A stretch of 64,000 nt of DNA from Bog-532 sp963732345 (GTDB lineage: Bacteria > Actinomycetota > Actinomycetes > Streptosporangiales > Streptosporangiaceae): the NCBI GenBank assembly GCA_963732345.1, contig CAVSZI010000022.1, positions 128,906 to 192,905 of the forward strand. The letters are read 5' to 3'. The translations under genes and the position numbers were made by a program. Below are positions 35,154 through 45,049 of this stretch, in pieces; position 1 is the first letter of the stretch; each line of letters opens with the position of its first letter. The notes below the pieces were generated by a model, which saw only the letters and a list, made by a program, of their open reading frames with translations, was not told where the DNA came from and did not search any database.

Positions 35154-36011
35154 GTGTTTTTCACTCCGCCGTCGCGCCTGACAGCCCGGGAACGAGCCAG
35201 GCGGGCCGCGCGCGGCGGTCCTTCGCGGTCAGTGCCGGTACCGTTGCTGGTGCCGGCCCTGGTCGCGGTCGGTTTCCTGGTACTGCCCCTGGCCGGGCTG
35301 CTGATCCGTGCCCCCTGGAGCCATCTCGCAGCGGCACTCAGCGGCGCCGACGCAACCCAGGCCCTCATTCTTTCCCTGTGGACCGCATCCGCGAGCACCG
35401 CTATTTCCCTGGTTATCGGGGTGCCGCTGGCTTGGGTGCTGGCCCGGAGCAGCTTCCCGGGACAGCGGCTTCTGCGTGCCCTGGTCACCCTGCCGCTGGT
35501 GCTCCCGCCGGTGGTCGGCGGAGTCGCGTTGCTGCTGGCGTTCGGGCGAACCGGTGTCCTGGGCCGGTATCTGGACTCGTGGTTCGGGCTGACGATCCCG
35601 TTCACCCCTATTGCCGTGGTGATGGCCGAGACCTTCGTGGCCATGCCCTTCCTGATCATTACGGTGGAGGGGGCGCTGCGATCCGCAGACCAGGGCTTTG
35701 AGGAAGCGGCGGCCACATTGGGCGCGAAGCGGATGACGGTGTTCCGCCGGGTCACGGTGCCGCTCGTCGCCCCCTCCCTGGGGGCGGGCGCGGTGTTGTG
35801 CTGGGCGCGGGCCCTGGGTGAATTCGGGGCGACCATTACCTTCGCCGGCAGCTTCCCCGGCCAGACCGAGACGATGCCCATCGCGGTCTACTACGCGCTG
35901 GAAACTGACCCGGACGCGGCGATCGCCCTCAGCCTGGTGCTGCTAGTGGTTTCCGTCGCGGTGCTGGTGTCCCTGCGTGACCGCTGGGTCCGGCGCGGCC
36001 CGGTCCCATGA
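35154..36011 (+). CDS. modB: Molybdate ABC transporter permease
   Basis: GTG 35154 (with GGAG about 10 bases upstream) starts a 285-residue membrane protein with about five or six helices. The binding-protein-dependent permease signature EEAAATLGAKRMTVFRRVTVP contacts ModC (EAA loop). It forms the channel for molybdate uptake. It begins 22 bp after modA and overlaps modC by four bases (ATGA). Confidence 0.9.
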   Translation: MFFTPPSRLTARERARRAARGGPSRSVPVPLLVPALVAVGFLVLPLAGLLIRAPWSHLAAALSGADATQALILSLWTASASTAISLVIGVPLAWVLARSSFPGQRLLRALVTLPLVLPPVVGGVALLLAFGRTGVLGRYLDSWFGLTIPFTPIAVVMAETFVAMPFLIITVEGALRSADQGFEEAAATLGAKRMTVFRRVTVPLVAPSLGAGAVLCWARALGEFGATITFAGSFPGQTETMPIAVYYALETDPDAAIALSLVLLVVSVAVLVSLRDRWVRRGPVP

Positions 36012-37102
36012 CGTCCAGGGACAGTGATGGCCTCGTGGTTGATGCCGAGATCAGGCGCGGCAGTTTTGTGCTCGCGGCCAGCCTCACCGCGGCGCCCGGG
36101 CAGGTCCTCGGTGTGCTGGGGCCGAACGGGGCGGGGAAGTCCACCCTGCTCAGCGCGGTCGCTGGCCTGACCCCCGTCGCCTCCGGGCGCATCACGCTCG
36201 CCGGGCAGGTCATGGACGACGCGGACGCGGGAGCTTTTGCCGAGGCCTCGGAACGGCCGGTCGGTTTCGTGTTCCAGAACTACCGGCTCTTCCCGCACCT
36301 GACCGTGGCCCAGAACGTGGCGTTCTCGCCGCGTGCCCTCGGTCTGGGGAGGCAGGCGGCCAGGTCGGCTGCCCATTACTGGCTCGACCGGCTCCGGCTT
36401 GCTGATCTGGCCGACCGCAAGCCCGACCAGCTGTCAGGCGGGCAGGCGCAAAGGGTGGCACTGGCCCGCGCGCTAGCCAGGCGGCCCGCCCTGCTGCTAC
36501 TGGATGAGCCCCTCTCAGCTCTGGACGCCGGGACCCGGCTGGACGTGCAGGCCGAGCTCAAGCGGCACCTGGCCGACTTCGCCGGGCCGTGCCTGCTGGT
36601 CACCCACGACCCGCTGGAAGCGCTCGTCCTCGCTGACCAGCTCGTCGTGCTCGAAGGCGGGCGCATCGTGCAGGAAGGCACACCCGCGCACATTGCCCGC
36701 CGGCCCGCCACCGAGTACATCGCCAAGCTCGTCGGCTTGAACCTGTACACCGGTCATGCCGACGGCTCCGAGGTGATGCTCAACGGAGGCGGGGCCTTCA
36801 TCATCCCCGGCCGGGGCCACCACGGCGACGTGCTCGTCGCGGTCCGCCCATCCGCCATAGTCGTCAGCAGTCAGCGGCCCGTGGGCAGCAGTGCCCGCAA
36901 CACCTGGCCTGCCCGGGTGGCCGGCCTCACGCTGCTGGCCGACCGCGTCCGGCTCGGCCTGGACGGGCAGCCAGCCGCCCTGGTGGACGTCACACCCGCA
37001 GCGGTCGCAGACCTGTCGCTGGACCCCGGCAGCGAGGTGTGGCTCAGCGTCAAGGCCACCGACCTTGAGGTCTACACCCACACCGAAAGGCAGCGGGCCT
37101 GA
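36008..37102 (+). CDS. modC: Molybdate ABC transporter ATPase
   Basis: The 364-residue ATPase has Walker A GPNGAGKST, the Q-loop FVFQNYRLFPHL, signature LSGGQAQRVALARAL, Walker B LLLLDEPLSALD and H-loop LVTHDP. A C-terminal regulatory region follows (about 235-364) but is a weak match to a TOBE domain. It powers molybdate import by ModB. The start overlaps the modB stop. No other gene follows on this strand before the convergent histidine kinase gene at 37221. Confidence 0.9.
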   Translation: MTSRDSDGLVVDAEIRRGSFVLAASLTAAPGQVLGVLGPNGAGKSTLLSAVAGLTPVASGRITLAGQVMDDADAGAFAEASERPVGFVFQNYRLFPHLTVAQNVAFSPRALGLGRQAARSAAHYWLDRLRLADLADRKPDQLSGGQAQRVALARALARRPALLLLDEPLSALDAGTRLDVQAELKRHLADFAGPCLLVTHDPLEALVLADQLVVLEGGRIVQEGTPAHIARRPATEYIAKLVGLNLYTGHADGSEVMLNGGGAFIIPGRGHHGDVLVAVRPSAIVVSSQRPVGSSARNTWPARVAGLTLLADRVRLGLDGQPAALVDVTPAAVADLSLDPGSEVWLSVKATDLEVYTHTERQRA

Positions 37103-37220
37103 GCGGCCGGCGTGACCGGCGTGCGGCAGATGTGGGCACAGCCACCGCGTGCCGGTTCTGGGTGCGTGCCAGCCGGCGTATCCACGCCGACAGGCAGGGC
37201 ACGTCCCCAGGAGGTCGCTG

Positions 37221-39086
37221 CTACGGGGAGGGGGCGTGCACACCGGGCGTATCGCTCTGGTCGTCCCAGGTCTCGGCGGACTCCGGCAGACGGGGGAGGA
37301 CGATCGTGAACGTCGTCTGGCCCGGGCGGCTCTGGACGCTGACGGTGCCGTGGTGCGCGACGACCACGGCCCTGACGATGGCCAGGCCGAGCCCGGTGCT
37401 GCCGGCCGTGCGCGACCGGGAGGAGTCGCCGCGCGCGAAGCGCTCGAACAGTTCCGGGACCAGGTCGGGCGGGATTCCCTGGCCGTTGTCGGTAACGCTC
37501 AGCCGGACCGCCGGGAGCGGAGCCCCGGGACCCGAGCCGTTGGACGGCTGCGAGTTCCGCGCCGGCCCCGCCGGAGCGGCCGGCCCCGCCGTAACGCCCG
37601 GCCGAGCCCCAGCGGCGGGATTCGCCAGGGCGACTGGACTGGTGTCGGGGGAGAACGCGAGCTCCGGTGAGCCGTCGGTAGCGGCCACGGCCACGGTGAT
37701 GGTGGAGTCGGGTGGCGTGTGCTTGGCGGCGTTGCTGAGCAGGTTGCTCAGGACCTGGCGCAGCCGGTGCTCGTCGCCGCGCACCATCAGCGGCTCGTCG
37801 GGAAGCTCAAGCTGCCACCGGTGGGACCGGCTCGCGACCTGTGCGTCGCTGGTGGCCTCGATGGTCAGCCGGGTCAGGTCGACCGGTTCCTGCTCCAGCG
37901 GGCGCCCCGCGTCCAGGCGGGCCAGCAGCAGAAGCTCGTCCACCAGGACGCTCATCCGGGCCGATTCGGATTCCACCCGCTTAAGCGCGTGTGTCACGTC
38001 CTCGGGAACCGGGCCGCGGTGCCGCAGGGCCAGTTCGGCGTACCCGCGGATGGCAGCCAGCGGCGTCCGCAGTTCGTGGCTGGCGTCGGCGGCGAACCGG
38101 CGCAGCCGGGTCTCGCTCGCGGCCCGGCGCGCCAGAGCGGACTCCACGTGCTGGAGCATCCGGTTGAACGCGGCGCCGACCTGGCCGACCTCGGTTCGCG
38201 GGTCCTCGTCGGGAACACGGGCGGGCAGGCTGATGTCGGTATCCAGCGGAAGCTCGGTGACCATGGTCGCGGTGGCCGCCACCCGCCGGAGCGGCCGCAG
38301 CGACAGCCGCACCAGCCCGACGCCGGAGCCCGCTACCAGCAGGACCGCGATGGCGAACACGGCCGCTTCGGCGATCTCCACGTTGCGCAGGGTGTCCTCC
38401 ACGGTCCTCAGCGGAAGGCCGGTGTAGAGGACCGGGCCGTCGCCGTCCTGCCGGACCGCGGTCAGCTCATAGTCGCCGCCGAGCGACGGGAGATACCTCG
38501 TGTACGCCGGCACGGGCGGGGACGGCGGATTATTGCCACCCGGCCCCGGGCGGGGGGGTGGCGCGGACACCGGAATGGTCCTGAGCGTGGCCTGGTCCTC
38601 CCGCGTCATGTCGCAATGCCCGCTGACGATCGTCGCCTCGGTGATGGTCCCGTTCTGGTTCCATGCGCCGAAGGTGCCGGCCGCCTGCCCCTGGATGCCG
38701 CCGAACCCCAGGCACGAGCCGGGGGAATCGTCGATATAGGCGGACGTGCGGTTCTGTCCGGGCTGCTCGGAGCCGTTGTTTTCCAGGCACGCGTCGTACT
38801 GCCGCTGCGTCGCGGCCTGCAGCGACTGGCTGAAGCTGGTCATCAGCGAGTTGCGGAGCACGGTGTAGGTCGCGGCGCCGACAACGGCGCAGGTCACGAT
38901 GACCAGCGCCACGAGGCTGGCGATGAGCCGCGCGGTGAGGCTGCCGCGGATCAGGGAGCGCCACGGCCGGGCGGCCCAGCCGGTCAGCCGGCCGGGCCGG
39001 CCGCGCGGCTCGCCAGGCCCCCCGGTGGCCGTGCCGGGCCGCTGCGGAACCGGGGCGGCTGCGCCGGTGCCCGCGCCCGAGTCCAT
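37221..39086 (-). CDS. HAMP-domain sensor histidine kinase
   Basis: The 621-residue protein has an N-terminal helix (TARLIASLVALVIVTCAVVG), an extracellular sensor of about 170 residues, a second helix (AVFAIAVLLVAGSGVGLV), a HAMP linker and an H-box DASHELRTPLAAIRGY. The ATPase domain has N-box LLSNAAKHTP, DNGQGIPP and ERFARGDSS, and is interrupted by an unusual Ala/Pro/Gly-rich insert of about 55 residues between N-box and G1. It phosphorylates the response regulator encoded just upstream; their stop and start overlap. The signal is unknown. Confidence 0.9.
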   Translation of the reverse strand: MDSGAGTGAAAPVPQRPGTATGGPGEPRGRPGRLTGWAARPWRSLIRGSLTARLIASLVALVIVTCAVVGAATYTVLRNSLMTSFSQSLQAATQRQYDACLENNGSEQPGQNRTSAYIDDSPGSCLGFGGIQGQAAGTFGAWNQNGTITEATIVSGHCDMTREDQATLRTIPVSAPPPRPGPGGNNPPSPPVPAYTRYLPSLGGDYELTAVRQDGDGPVLYTGLPLRTVEDTLRNVEIAEAAVFAIAVLLVAGSGVGLVRLSLRPLRRVAATATMVTELPLDTDISLPARVPDEDPRTEVGQVGAAFNRMLQHVESALARRAASETRLRRFAADASHELRTPLAAIRGYAELALRHRGPVPEDVTHALKRVESESARMSVLVDELLLLARLDAGRPLEQEPVDLTRLTIEATSDAQVASRSHRWQLELPDEPLMVRGDEHRLRQVLSNLLSNAAKHTPPDSTITVAVAATDGSPELAFSPDTSPVALANPAAGARPGVTAGPAAPAGPARNSQPSNGSGPGAPLPAVRLSVTDNGQGIPPDLVPELFERFARGDSSRSRTAGSTGLGLAIVRAVVVAHHGTVSVQSRPGQTTFTIVLPRLPESAETWDDQSDTPGVHAPSP

Positions 39087-39835
39087 CAGGTGCCCGGCTT
39101 CAGCACGTAGCCGACGCCGCGGACGGTGTGGATCAACGGCGCCCGTCCGGCGTCGATCTTCTTGCGCAAGTAGCTGATGTACAGCTCCACGACGTGCGCC
39201 TGGCCGCCGAAGTCGTAGTTCCAGACCCGGTCCAGGATCTGCGCCTTGGACAGCACCCGGCGCGGGTTGCGCATGAGGAACCGGAGCAGCTCGAACTCGG
39301 TGGCGGTGAGCTCGATGAGCTCACCGGACCGGCGGACTTCACGCGCGTCCTCGTCCATGGTCAGGTCGGCGACGGCCAGTGCGCCCTCGCTGTGGGTGCG
39401 GGTGAGATCGGCTCGCCGCAGCAGTCCCCGGAGCCGGGCCAGCACCTCCTCCAGGCTGAAGGGCTTGGTCACGTAATCGTCGCCGCCGGCGGTGATCCCG
39501 GCGATACGGTCTTCGACGGCGTCCCGGGCGGTCAGGAACAGCACGCAGATGTCCGGTATCTCCGCCCGGAGCCTGCGGAGGACCTCGAGCCCGTCGAAGT
39601 CTGGCAGCATGATGTCGAGGATGACGGCATCCGGCTGGAACTCCCGCGCGACGTTGACCGCGTCCGTCCCGGTCCCGGCGGTGCGGGTCTCCCAGCCCTC
39701 GTAGCGCAGCACGCTGCCCAGCAGCTCGGCGAGGCTTGGCTCGTCGTCCACGACGAGCACACGGATCGCGCTGCCGTCAGGCCGCCGTGCACCGGCCTGC
39801 ACCTTGGCGGCGGACGGGGTCTGCGGAGTATTCAT
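39086..39835 (-). CDS. OmpR-family response regulator
   Basis: The 249-residue protein has an N-terminal receiver (VVDDEPSLAELL, phospho-acceptor in DIMLPDFDGLE, switch Thr in FLTARDAVEDR, Lys in VTKPFS) and a C-terminal winged helix (TATEFELLRFLMRNPRRVLS, VVELYISYLRKKID, VRGVGYVLKPGT). ATG 39835 is chosen over 39841 and more distant starts because the upstream sequence is Arg-rich. It is cotranscribed with the histidine kinase. 39836-40066 upstream holds no gene. Confidence 0.9.
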   Translation of the reverse strand: MNTPQTPSAAKVQAGARRPDGSAIRVLVVDDEPSLAELLGSVLRYEGWETRTAGTGTDAVNVAREFQPDAVILDIMLPDFDGLEVLRRLRAEIPDICVLFLTARDAVEDRIAGITAGGDDYVTKPFSLEEVLARLRGLLRRADLTRTHSEGALAVADLTMDEDAREVRRSGELIELTATEFELLRFLMRNPRRVLSKAQILDRVWNYDFGGQAHVVELYISYLRKKIDAGRAPLIHTVRGVGYVLKPGT

Positions 39836-40066
39836 GGCCATCCAGATTGCGCTTGCTCGGCTAGATTCAGTATGCCGCCAGGGGGGAGACCGGCCCGCGC
39901 GCCGGCGGCGCAGGGTCTCTCTTCGTTTAAGAATGCCTGACGGGGTGCCGGGCAACTTCAGCGCCCCTTATGAAATTCCTCTGAGTTGGGGCTCGATATC
40001 CCCAGCGGAGCCGGGGCACCGTCCGTAGGTCTGGGTGGATGCTTCCAGGGCGATGCTGACGGCCCC

Positions 40067-41016
40067 TCAGCGGGACCTGGCCTCGGCGGGCCAGCCGGCC
40101 ACGGTTACCACCCCGCCGCTGACGTCGACCAGGCGGGCCGGCAGCCCGATCCCCGCCAGCCAGCCCGCCGCCTGGTCGCCGCGGACGATGGCTGCGGTAC
40201 TGGCCGCGTTGGCGTCCGCGCAGTTCGCGGCGGTCACCGAAATCGTCCGCCAGACGGGGGCCGGCGGCAGGCCGGTGCGCGGATCCAGGATGTGGTGCAG
40301 GACGCTGCCGCCGCGCCGCCAGCGCCGGGCGGTGGTGCTTGAGGTCGCCAGACCTCCGCTGGTGATCGCCACGACCGTGGACGGCCCGTCGGGAACCTCC
40401 TCTGGCCGCCCGGTGACGTCCTGGACGCGGATCCGCCACCCGGTGTCAGGGGCCGGCCCGGCGACGGCGATGTCACCGCCCAGCCCGACGAGCACGCCAC
40501 AGCCGAGATCGGCGGCGACGCGGGCCGCGGCGCGGTCGGCGGCCCACGCTTTGGCGGTCGCGCCGAGGTCCAGGCGCGTTCCGGGCGGCATGGCCAGCGT
40601 GCGCGTGGCCGGATCCAGGCGCACCTGCCGCCATCCGGGTACTGCCCTGACGACGAGATTGAGGGCCGGGCCGTCCGGTGGGACGAGGCTGAAGTCGCGG
40701 TCGTAACCGGCCGCCACGATGGCTTCCCCGACCGTCGGGTCGACGTCGCCGTCGGTCAGCTCGGCCGCGCGCAGGGCCACGGCCACGGCGCTGGCGAGCA
40801 GCGGGCTGAGCCGGCAGCCAGGCCGTCCGCGTGGTCGAGCGCGACGAGCTCGGAATCGGCCCGGAAGCGGCTGCACGCCGCATCCAGGTCCGCCAGGTCG
40901 GCCTCGAGCATCGAGCGGGCCGCCCCGAGCACGTTGGGGTCGGTCACCACGAGCTGTACCCAGCACCCGAGCGCTGTCCAGCCCGCGGACGCCGTGCCGT
41001 GATCATCCACAGCCAT
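40067..41016 (-). pseudogene. FAD:protein FMN transferase (ApbE-like) with a frameshift
   Basis: Residues from 41016 read TALGCWVQLVVTDPNVLGAA, then CSRFRADSELVALDHADG. Near 40820 the frame changes and continues SPLLASAVAVALRAAELT, DVDPTVGEAI, RLDLGATAKAWAAD and the flavin/Mg block ADANAASTAAIVRGD. This is a complete ApbE in two frames. ApbE attaches FMN to Thr residues of secreted flavoproteins. No signal peptide or lipobox is present. One indel breaks it; sequencing error is possible. Confidence 0.7.
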
Positions 41017-41193
41017 GGCCGTCCCTGCTTCCTGTGGTCAAGACATCCATTGAATCGCCGGGGGCTGACCGGTTACTGGACGTCAGCTCTGAGCCGCCTC
41101 AACCGCCACCCGGTCAGGGCCCTCGCTGGGGGCCACCCCCCGCCGCCTCTTGCCGGCTCTCACCCAGGGGTCAGCCAGCCCGGTGCCCGCGCG

Positions 41194-41811
41194 TCAGTCT
41201 GCGGCAAGAAGACGGCCCAGCTTGGAGGCGGACGCGGACGGGCGCGCCCCGGCCTCCCGGAGCAGGTTTCCCGCCGCCTCCAGTATCGCGGGCGGCCCGG
41301 AAACGAGCTCGACCTCGATCTCGTGCCACCTCATCGGGCCGCCGGCCCGCTGCCCAGGGCGCAGCCGGGACGCGGTCACCTCGTCGTCGGCCACCTCGGC
41401 GAGTACGGCACCGTCCGTAGTGGTCAGCCGGCGGACCGTTCGGCTGGTTTCCAGAAGCGCGATGGGGCGCAGCGCGGCACCGCCGGTGATGTCGGCCACC
41501 ATGGCCTGCATCTGGGGCGGCACCGTATCGGTGCCCTCGCTCAGCGGCAGGTGCAGCTCGCGCCTGGTCCCGGGGCGTACCGGCAGCTTGAGATGCCAGG
41601 CCTGGTCGGTCCCGCCGGTGCGCCGCCGGAGCGTGACGCGGCTGGCGGCCAGCCGGAGATCCCCGGTGTCGAAGTAGGTGGCGGACAGCTCGTACCGCTC
41701 CGGTCCCGCGACGGAGCACCCTGGCAGCGCGCCGAAGTCGGGCATCGTGAAGCCCGGATCCGCATCGTACTTCTGCTCGGTTTCCAGATGACTCGTCGGT
41801 CCGGTGTCCAT
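41194..41811 (-). CDS. CYTH-domain protein
   Basis: The 205-residue protein starts with HLETEQKYD, the CYTH EXEXK-like motif (ETEQKYD), and has paired acidic/basic strands (TYFDTGDLRLAASRVTLRRR, WHLKLPVRPGTRRELHLPL, WHEIEVELVSG) lining a triphosphate tunnel. CYTH enzymes hydrolyse or bind triphosphate or polyphosphate. In actinomycetes CYTH is often fused to CHAD; here it stands alone. The 3' neighbour toward 41016 is the broken ApbE gene. Confidence 0.85.
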   Translation of the reverse strand: MDTGPTSHLETEQKYDADPGFTMPDFGALPGCSVAGPERYELSATYFDTGDLRLAASRVTLRRRTGGTDQAWHLKLPVRPGTRRELHLPLSEGTDTVPPQMQAMVADITGGAALRPIALLETSRTVRRLTTTDGAVLAEVADDEVTASRLRPGQRAGGPMRWHEIEVELVSGPPAILEAAGNLLREAGARPSASASKLGRLLAAD

Positions 41812-41862
41812 GGCTCCAACCTAGGCGAGGGCGCCGGGAAATAGGCGACGGCACCGGGTAAA

Positions 41863-43209
41863 TCAGGCGGGCCGCACGAGGAACGTGGTGTGCGGCCGCT
41901 GGATGACGGCTCCCCCCGGAAGGAGCGGCTCACCCCCGGCACGGGGATAGGCGCTGATGCGGAAGTCTTCGGCCTCCGGCCGTCCCGCCATCGCCCAGGC
42001 CTGGACCGCACCGGCCAGCTCTGCGGCCAGGTCCGCGCCGGCTGGGCCGTATCCGAGCACGCTGAGCTGGAAGACCGAGGCGGCCGCAGGCCGGCGCCGC
42101 CTTGGATCGGGCCGCCGCCCTGGATCGGGCCGCCGCCCAGGATCGGGCCGCCCCCCGCCAGGGTCAGCCTGCCCTCCGGGGCCGCCCTGCCCCCCAGGGA
42201 AAGGCCGCGCATCAGGCCGGGCCAGGACGGCGAATCCACCGTCGGCGAAGATCCCCGCAGTGATGCGCCGGTCCGCCATGAACGCGACCGCCCGGGCCAG
42301 TCCGCCGGGGGCCTGCGCCGATTCGCTGAGCAGCCCCCAGCGCGGCTCGTTCAGGGCCAGCCAGAACCCCAGCCCATCGAACAGCTGCGCCGGTCCGGCG
42401 GTAACCCGGGTGGCGCGCTCGGCGGCCGGGTCGTCGAGCTCAGCCAGCTCGCGGGCGACGGCGGTGATGTCGGCGTCCCGGCCGTCCGGGAGGGTGAGAG
42501 CCAGTTCCTGGGCATCATGGGTCACCCGGGTTCGTTCGGGACCGGCGAGCGCCCCCCGCATGCGCATGAACCCGCACGGCACCACCGAACGGCTCTGCCA
42601 GGACTCGCCGTCCCATTCGAACGCCACGGAGCGCTGGGATCCCCGCAGGTCGAGCGGGACGACGATCCGTCCGCCGGGGGCGAGCTGGTCCAGCCAGGCG
42701 GGGGCGAGGTCGCTGACCCCGACCGTCGCGATCACCCGGTCGTATGGGGCCCCGGGCGGGTATCCCGCGGCCCCGTCTGCGGGGACGACGGTTACGTCCG
42801 GATAGCCGGCCTCGGTCAGGTGCGCCGCGGCCTGCCGCGCGACGTCCTCGTCGAGATCCACCGTGACGACGGTCCCCTTGGCGCCCACGAGGTGCTGGAG
42901 CAGCGCCGCGTTGTACCCGGTGCCCGCGCCGATCTCCAGCACCCGCTGGCCGGGGGCGACCCCGAGCTGATCGAGCATGAAGGCCATGATCGTCGGCTGG
43001 GACGAGGAACTGGTGGGCTGGCCCTCGGCGCTGCGCCGGGTGACGATGGCCTCGTTACGATAGGCCTGCCCGGGCTCCAGGTCCGGCAGGAACAGGTGCC
43101 GCGGGACCACGCGCATCGCCTGGACGACCGCCGCGCTGACCGGCCGGCCGCTGTTGGTCACCTGAGTGACCATGCGGTCCCGCAATGATTCCAGCTCCGC
43201 ATCGGTCAC
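41863..43209 (-). CDS. Protein-L-isoaspartate O-methyltransferase-like protein with a C-terminal extension
   Basis: The 448-residue protein has a PCMT domain over the first ~200 residues: RHLFLPD, the QPTIMAFMLDQL block, motif I VLEIGAGTGYNAALLQ and RIVVPLDLRG. It uses SAM to methylate isoaspartyl residues or a related substrate. About 240 further residues include a repetitive RPDPGRRPDPGR linker and a domain I do not recognise. GTG 43209 overlaps the stop of the upstream GT87 gene (GTGA), so they are coupled. Confidence 0.8.
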   Translation of the reverse strand: MTDAELESLRDRMVTQVTNSGRPVSAAVVQAMRVVPRHLFLPDLEPGQAYRNEAIVTRRSAEGQPTSSSSQPTIMAFMLDQLGVAPGQRVLEIGAGTGYNAALLQHLVGAKGTVVTVDLDEDVARQAAAHLTEAGYPDVTVVPADGAAGYPPGAPYDRVIATVGVSDLAPAWLDQLAPGGRIVVPLDLRGSQRSVAFEWDGESWQSRSVVPCGFMRMRGALAGPERTRVTHDAQELALTLPDGRDADITAVARELAELDDPAAERATRVTAGPAQLFDGLGFWLALNEPRWGLLSESAQAPGGLARAVAFMADRRITAGIFADGGFAVLARPDARPFPGGQGGPGGQADPGGGRPDPGRRPDPGRRPDPRRRRPAAASVFQLSVLGYGPAGADLAAELAGAVQAWAMAGRPEAEDFRISAYPRAGGEPLLPGGAVIQRPHTTFLVRPA

Positions 43210-44597
43210 GGCCGGTGCAGGGCCTCCCTGACCCGCTGCGGGGCGCGGGCGAGACTCCGGACGGCTGGCTCGCGCAGCCGGATCGCGGCGATCGTCAGGC
43301 CGGCCAGGGCGAGCAGCCCGGCCAGCACGAACGAGTTCCCGGCCACCGTCTGCAGCCCGTTCCAGTGGTACTCCTGGTACGCCGGGTTGTCGCCGTAGGC
43401 GAAGTACTGCGTGGGGCCGTACCAGACCCAGCCGGCGGGGGTGAGGCCCTGCGTGCGATCCCAGAACTGCGGCCAGGCGCCGAACGCGAACAGCAGCAGC
43501 GCTGCCACCGCCCACCACGCCGCGCGGGCCCACCCGTGCGCGCGGACGGCCAGGTGAGCGACCAGCGCGATGCCCAGCGCGACCCAGACCCAGTGATGAT
43601 CCCAGCTCAGCGGGGACACCAGCAGCCCGGTCAGCGCGCACGCCAGCATCCCGGGCACCGGATGGCCGGCCCGGCAGAGGGCGGCGGCGGTCAGCAGGCC
43701 GACGATCACCACCACGGCCGCCAGGGCCAGCCACGGGGCGCTTCCGCTGGCCACGGTGCCGGCGAGCCGGGTGACGATGCCGCGCAGCGACTGATTGCCC
43801 CGGGTGCCGAGGAAGACAATCCGGTTCGCCTTCAGGAACAGCCCGTCGCGCCAGTACTTTTGCGAATCGTGCGGCAGGATCAGGTAGCCCAGCGCGATGG
43901 TGGCCGCAAAGGTGCCCGCGGCCGTGGCGGCCTGCCGGAAGCGGCCGGTGAGCAGCAGGTAGGGGATGAAGATCAGCGGTACCAGCTTGATGCCCGCCGC
44001 GACGCCGATCCCGATGCCGTTCCACCAGTGCCGCCTGGGCAGCAGCAGATCGACCACGATGAGCAGCATCAGCAGGATGTTGATCTGGCCGAGGGCCAGG
44101 TTTTCCTGCACCGGTTCGGTCAGCAGGGCCGCCGCGGTGACCAGCAGGGTCGCGCCCGCCCGGACCCGCCGATGGGAATAGCCCAGCGCGCCGAAGGTCA
44201 GCCACACCGACAGCGCGAGGGCACCGAGGCTGGCCAGGGTCATGGCCCAGCGCAGCGCGGTCCACGGCAGCAGCGACCCGACCGCGAACACGACCGCCGC
44301 GAACGGCGAGTAGGTGAAGGAGACGGCGTTGGGCCCGTGCCAGGTGTACAGCGCCGCGTAGGCGCGCGGGTTGTACGGCGGCGTAACCTGCCGGGTGATC
44401 AGGCCGCCGGCCCGGTAGACGGCCAGGTCCCGCATCTGGGTCATCCCGGCCAGGTGGTTTACCAGGTCGGCGACGTACAGGGTCAGCACCACGAGGAGCG
44501 AGGCGATACCGGCGGCCACCAGCCATCGCCCGGCACGACGGGACGAATCGGGCGTCCCTGCCTGCCCGGGGGCAACTGCGTGCCCTGCCTGTGTCAC
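43206..44597 (-). CDS. GT87-family polyprenol-phosphate-mannose-dependent glycosyltransferase
   Basis: This 463-residue multipass membrane protein (about ten to twelve helices) of the DUF2029/GT87 family includes actinobacterial alpha-1,2-mannosyltransferases such as PimE. The segment DLAVYRAGGLITRQVTPPYN has the early catalytic Asp. SFTYSPFAAVVFAV and LSWDHHWVWVALGIA are typical GT-C blocks. It would transfer mannose from a lipid carrier outside the membrane. It is coupled to the methyltransferase gene; the shared role is not evident. Confidence 0.8.
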   Translation of the reverse strand: MTQAGHAVAPGQAGTPDSSRRAGRWLVAAGIASLLVVLTLYVADLVNHLAGMTQMRDLAVYRAGGLITRQVTPPYNPRAYAALYTWHGPNAVSFTYSPFAAVVFAVGSLLPWTALRWAMTLASLGALALSVWLTFGALGYSHRRVRAGATLLVTAAALLTEPVQENLALGQINILLMLLIVVDLLLPRRHWWNGIGIGVAAGIKLVPLIFIPYLLLTGRFRQAATAAGTFAATIALGYLILPHDSQKYWRDGLFLKANRIVFLGTRGNQSLRGIVTRLAGTVASGSAPWLALAAVVVIVGLLTAAALCRAGHPVPGMLACALTGLLVSPLSWDHHWVWVALGIALVAHLAVRAHGWARAAWWAVAALLLFAFGAWPQFWDRTQGLTPAGWVWYGPTQYFAYGDNPAYQEYHWNGLQTVAGNSFVLAGLLALAGLTIAAIRLREPAVRSLARAPQRVREALHRP

Positions 44598-45049
44598 CGG
44601 GATCCCTTCGCTGGACGGCGCCGTAAGTGTGCCGGGCGCCTCGGAGCGCCGGCGGTTCGCCGGTTAAGCGGCGCCGTGCGCAGGCCTGGGCCGATGATAT
44701 CGGTTCCCGCGGCGGCTGCCCGGTGAACGGGCCGGGCGAACAGGCTTGTGCGCTGCGCCCGGCCGGGCGTACAAGAAGTCCGACGCCATCACGTTGTTCG
44801 CCAGCCTCGGGCTGGCCATTCTCGGCGTGTACGGGATGACCGAGATGAAGATCACTCCTCCCGCGAGAAAAAAAATGGGGCTGGTGAAACTGTGCCAGCG
44901 GGATTCCCGGCGCGCGGTCTCATATGCCTTGTCGCTTAGTCTCATTACCGTCACGTTCGGTAACGGCATCGGCCGGCCGTGCCCAGGAGACGCGGGTCGT
45001 CGTGGCGGGTGCGGGTGAGGTCGCGATCGTGGCGGGTAAGGTCGCGTCC
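44598..45049. other. Gene-free interval upstream of selA
   Basis: The interval between the divergent GT87 gene and selA shows no gene I can assign. A short open frame on the plus strand (KKSDAITLFASLGLAILGVY, about 44771-44830) looks like one hydrophobic segment, perhaps a membrane-protein remnant. Just before selA a short duplicated motif (GTGGCGGGT...GAGGTCGCG / GTGGCGGGT...AAGGTCGCG, 45002-45046) is seen. Confidence 0.35.

Noticed and set aside
41863..44526. A single 887-residue fusion of glycosyltransferase and methyltransferase
   Set aside because: The N-terminal part of that frame is an Arg/Pro-rich shadow of the GT87 gene; GTG 43209 with a GTGA overlap is the better methyltransferase start.
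44750..44970. Small membrane protein upstream of selA
   Set aside because: Only one hydrophobic stretch is present in each of two opposing frames, with no family match or convincing ribosome-binding site.
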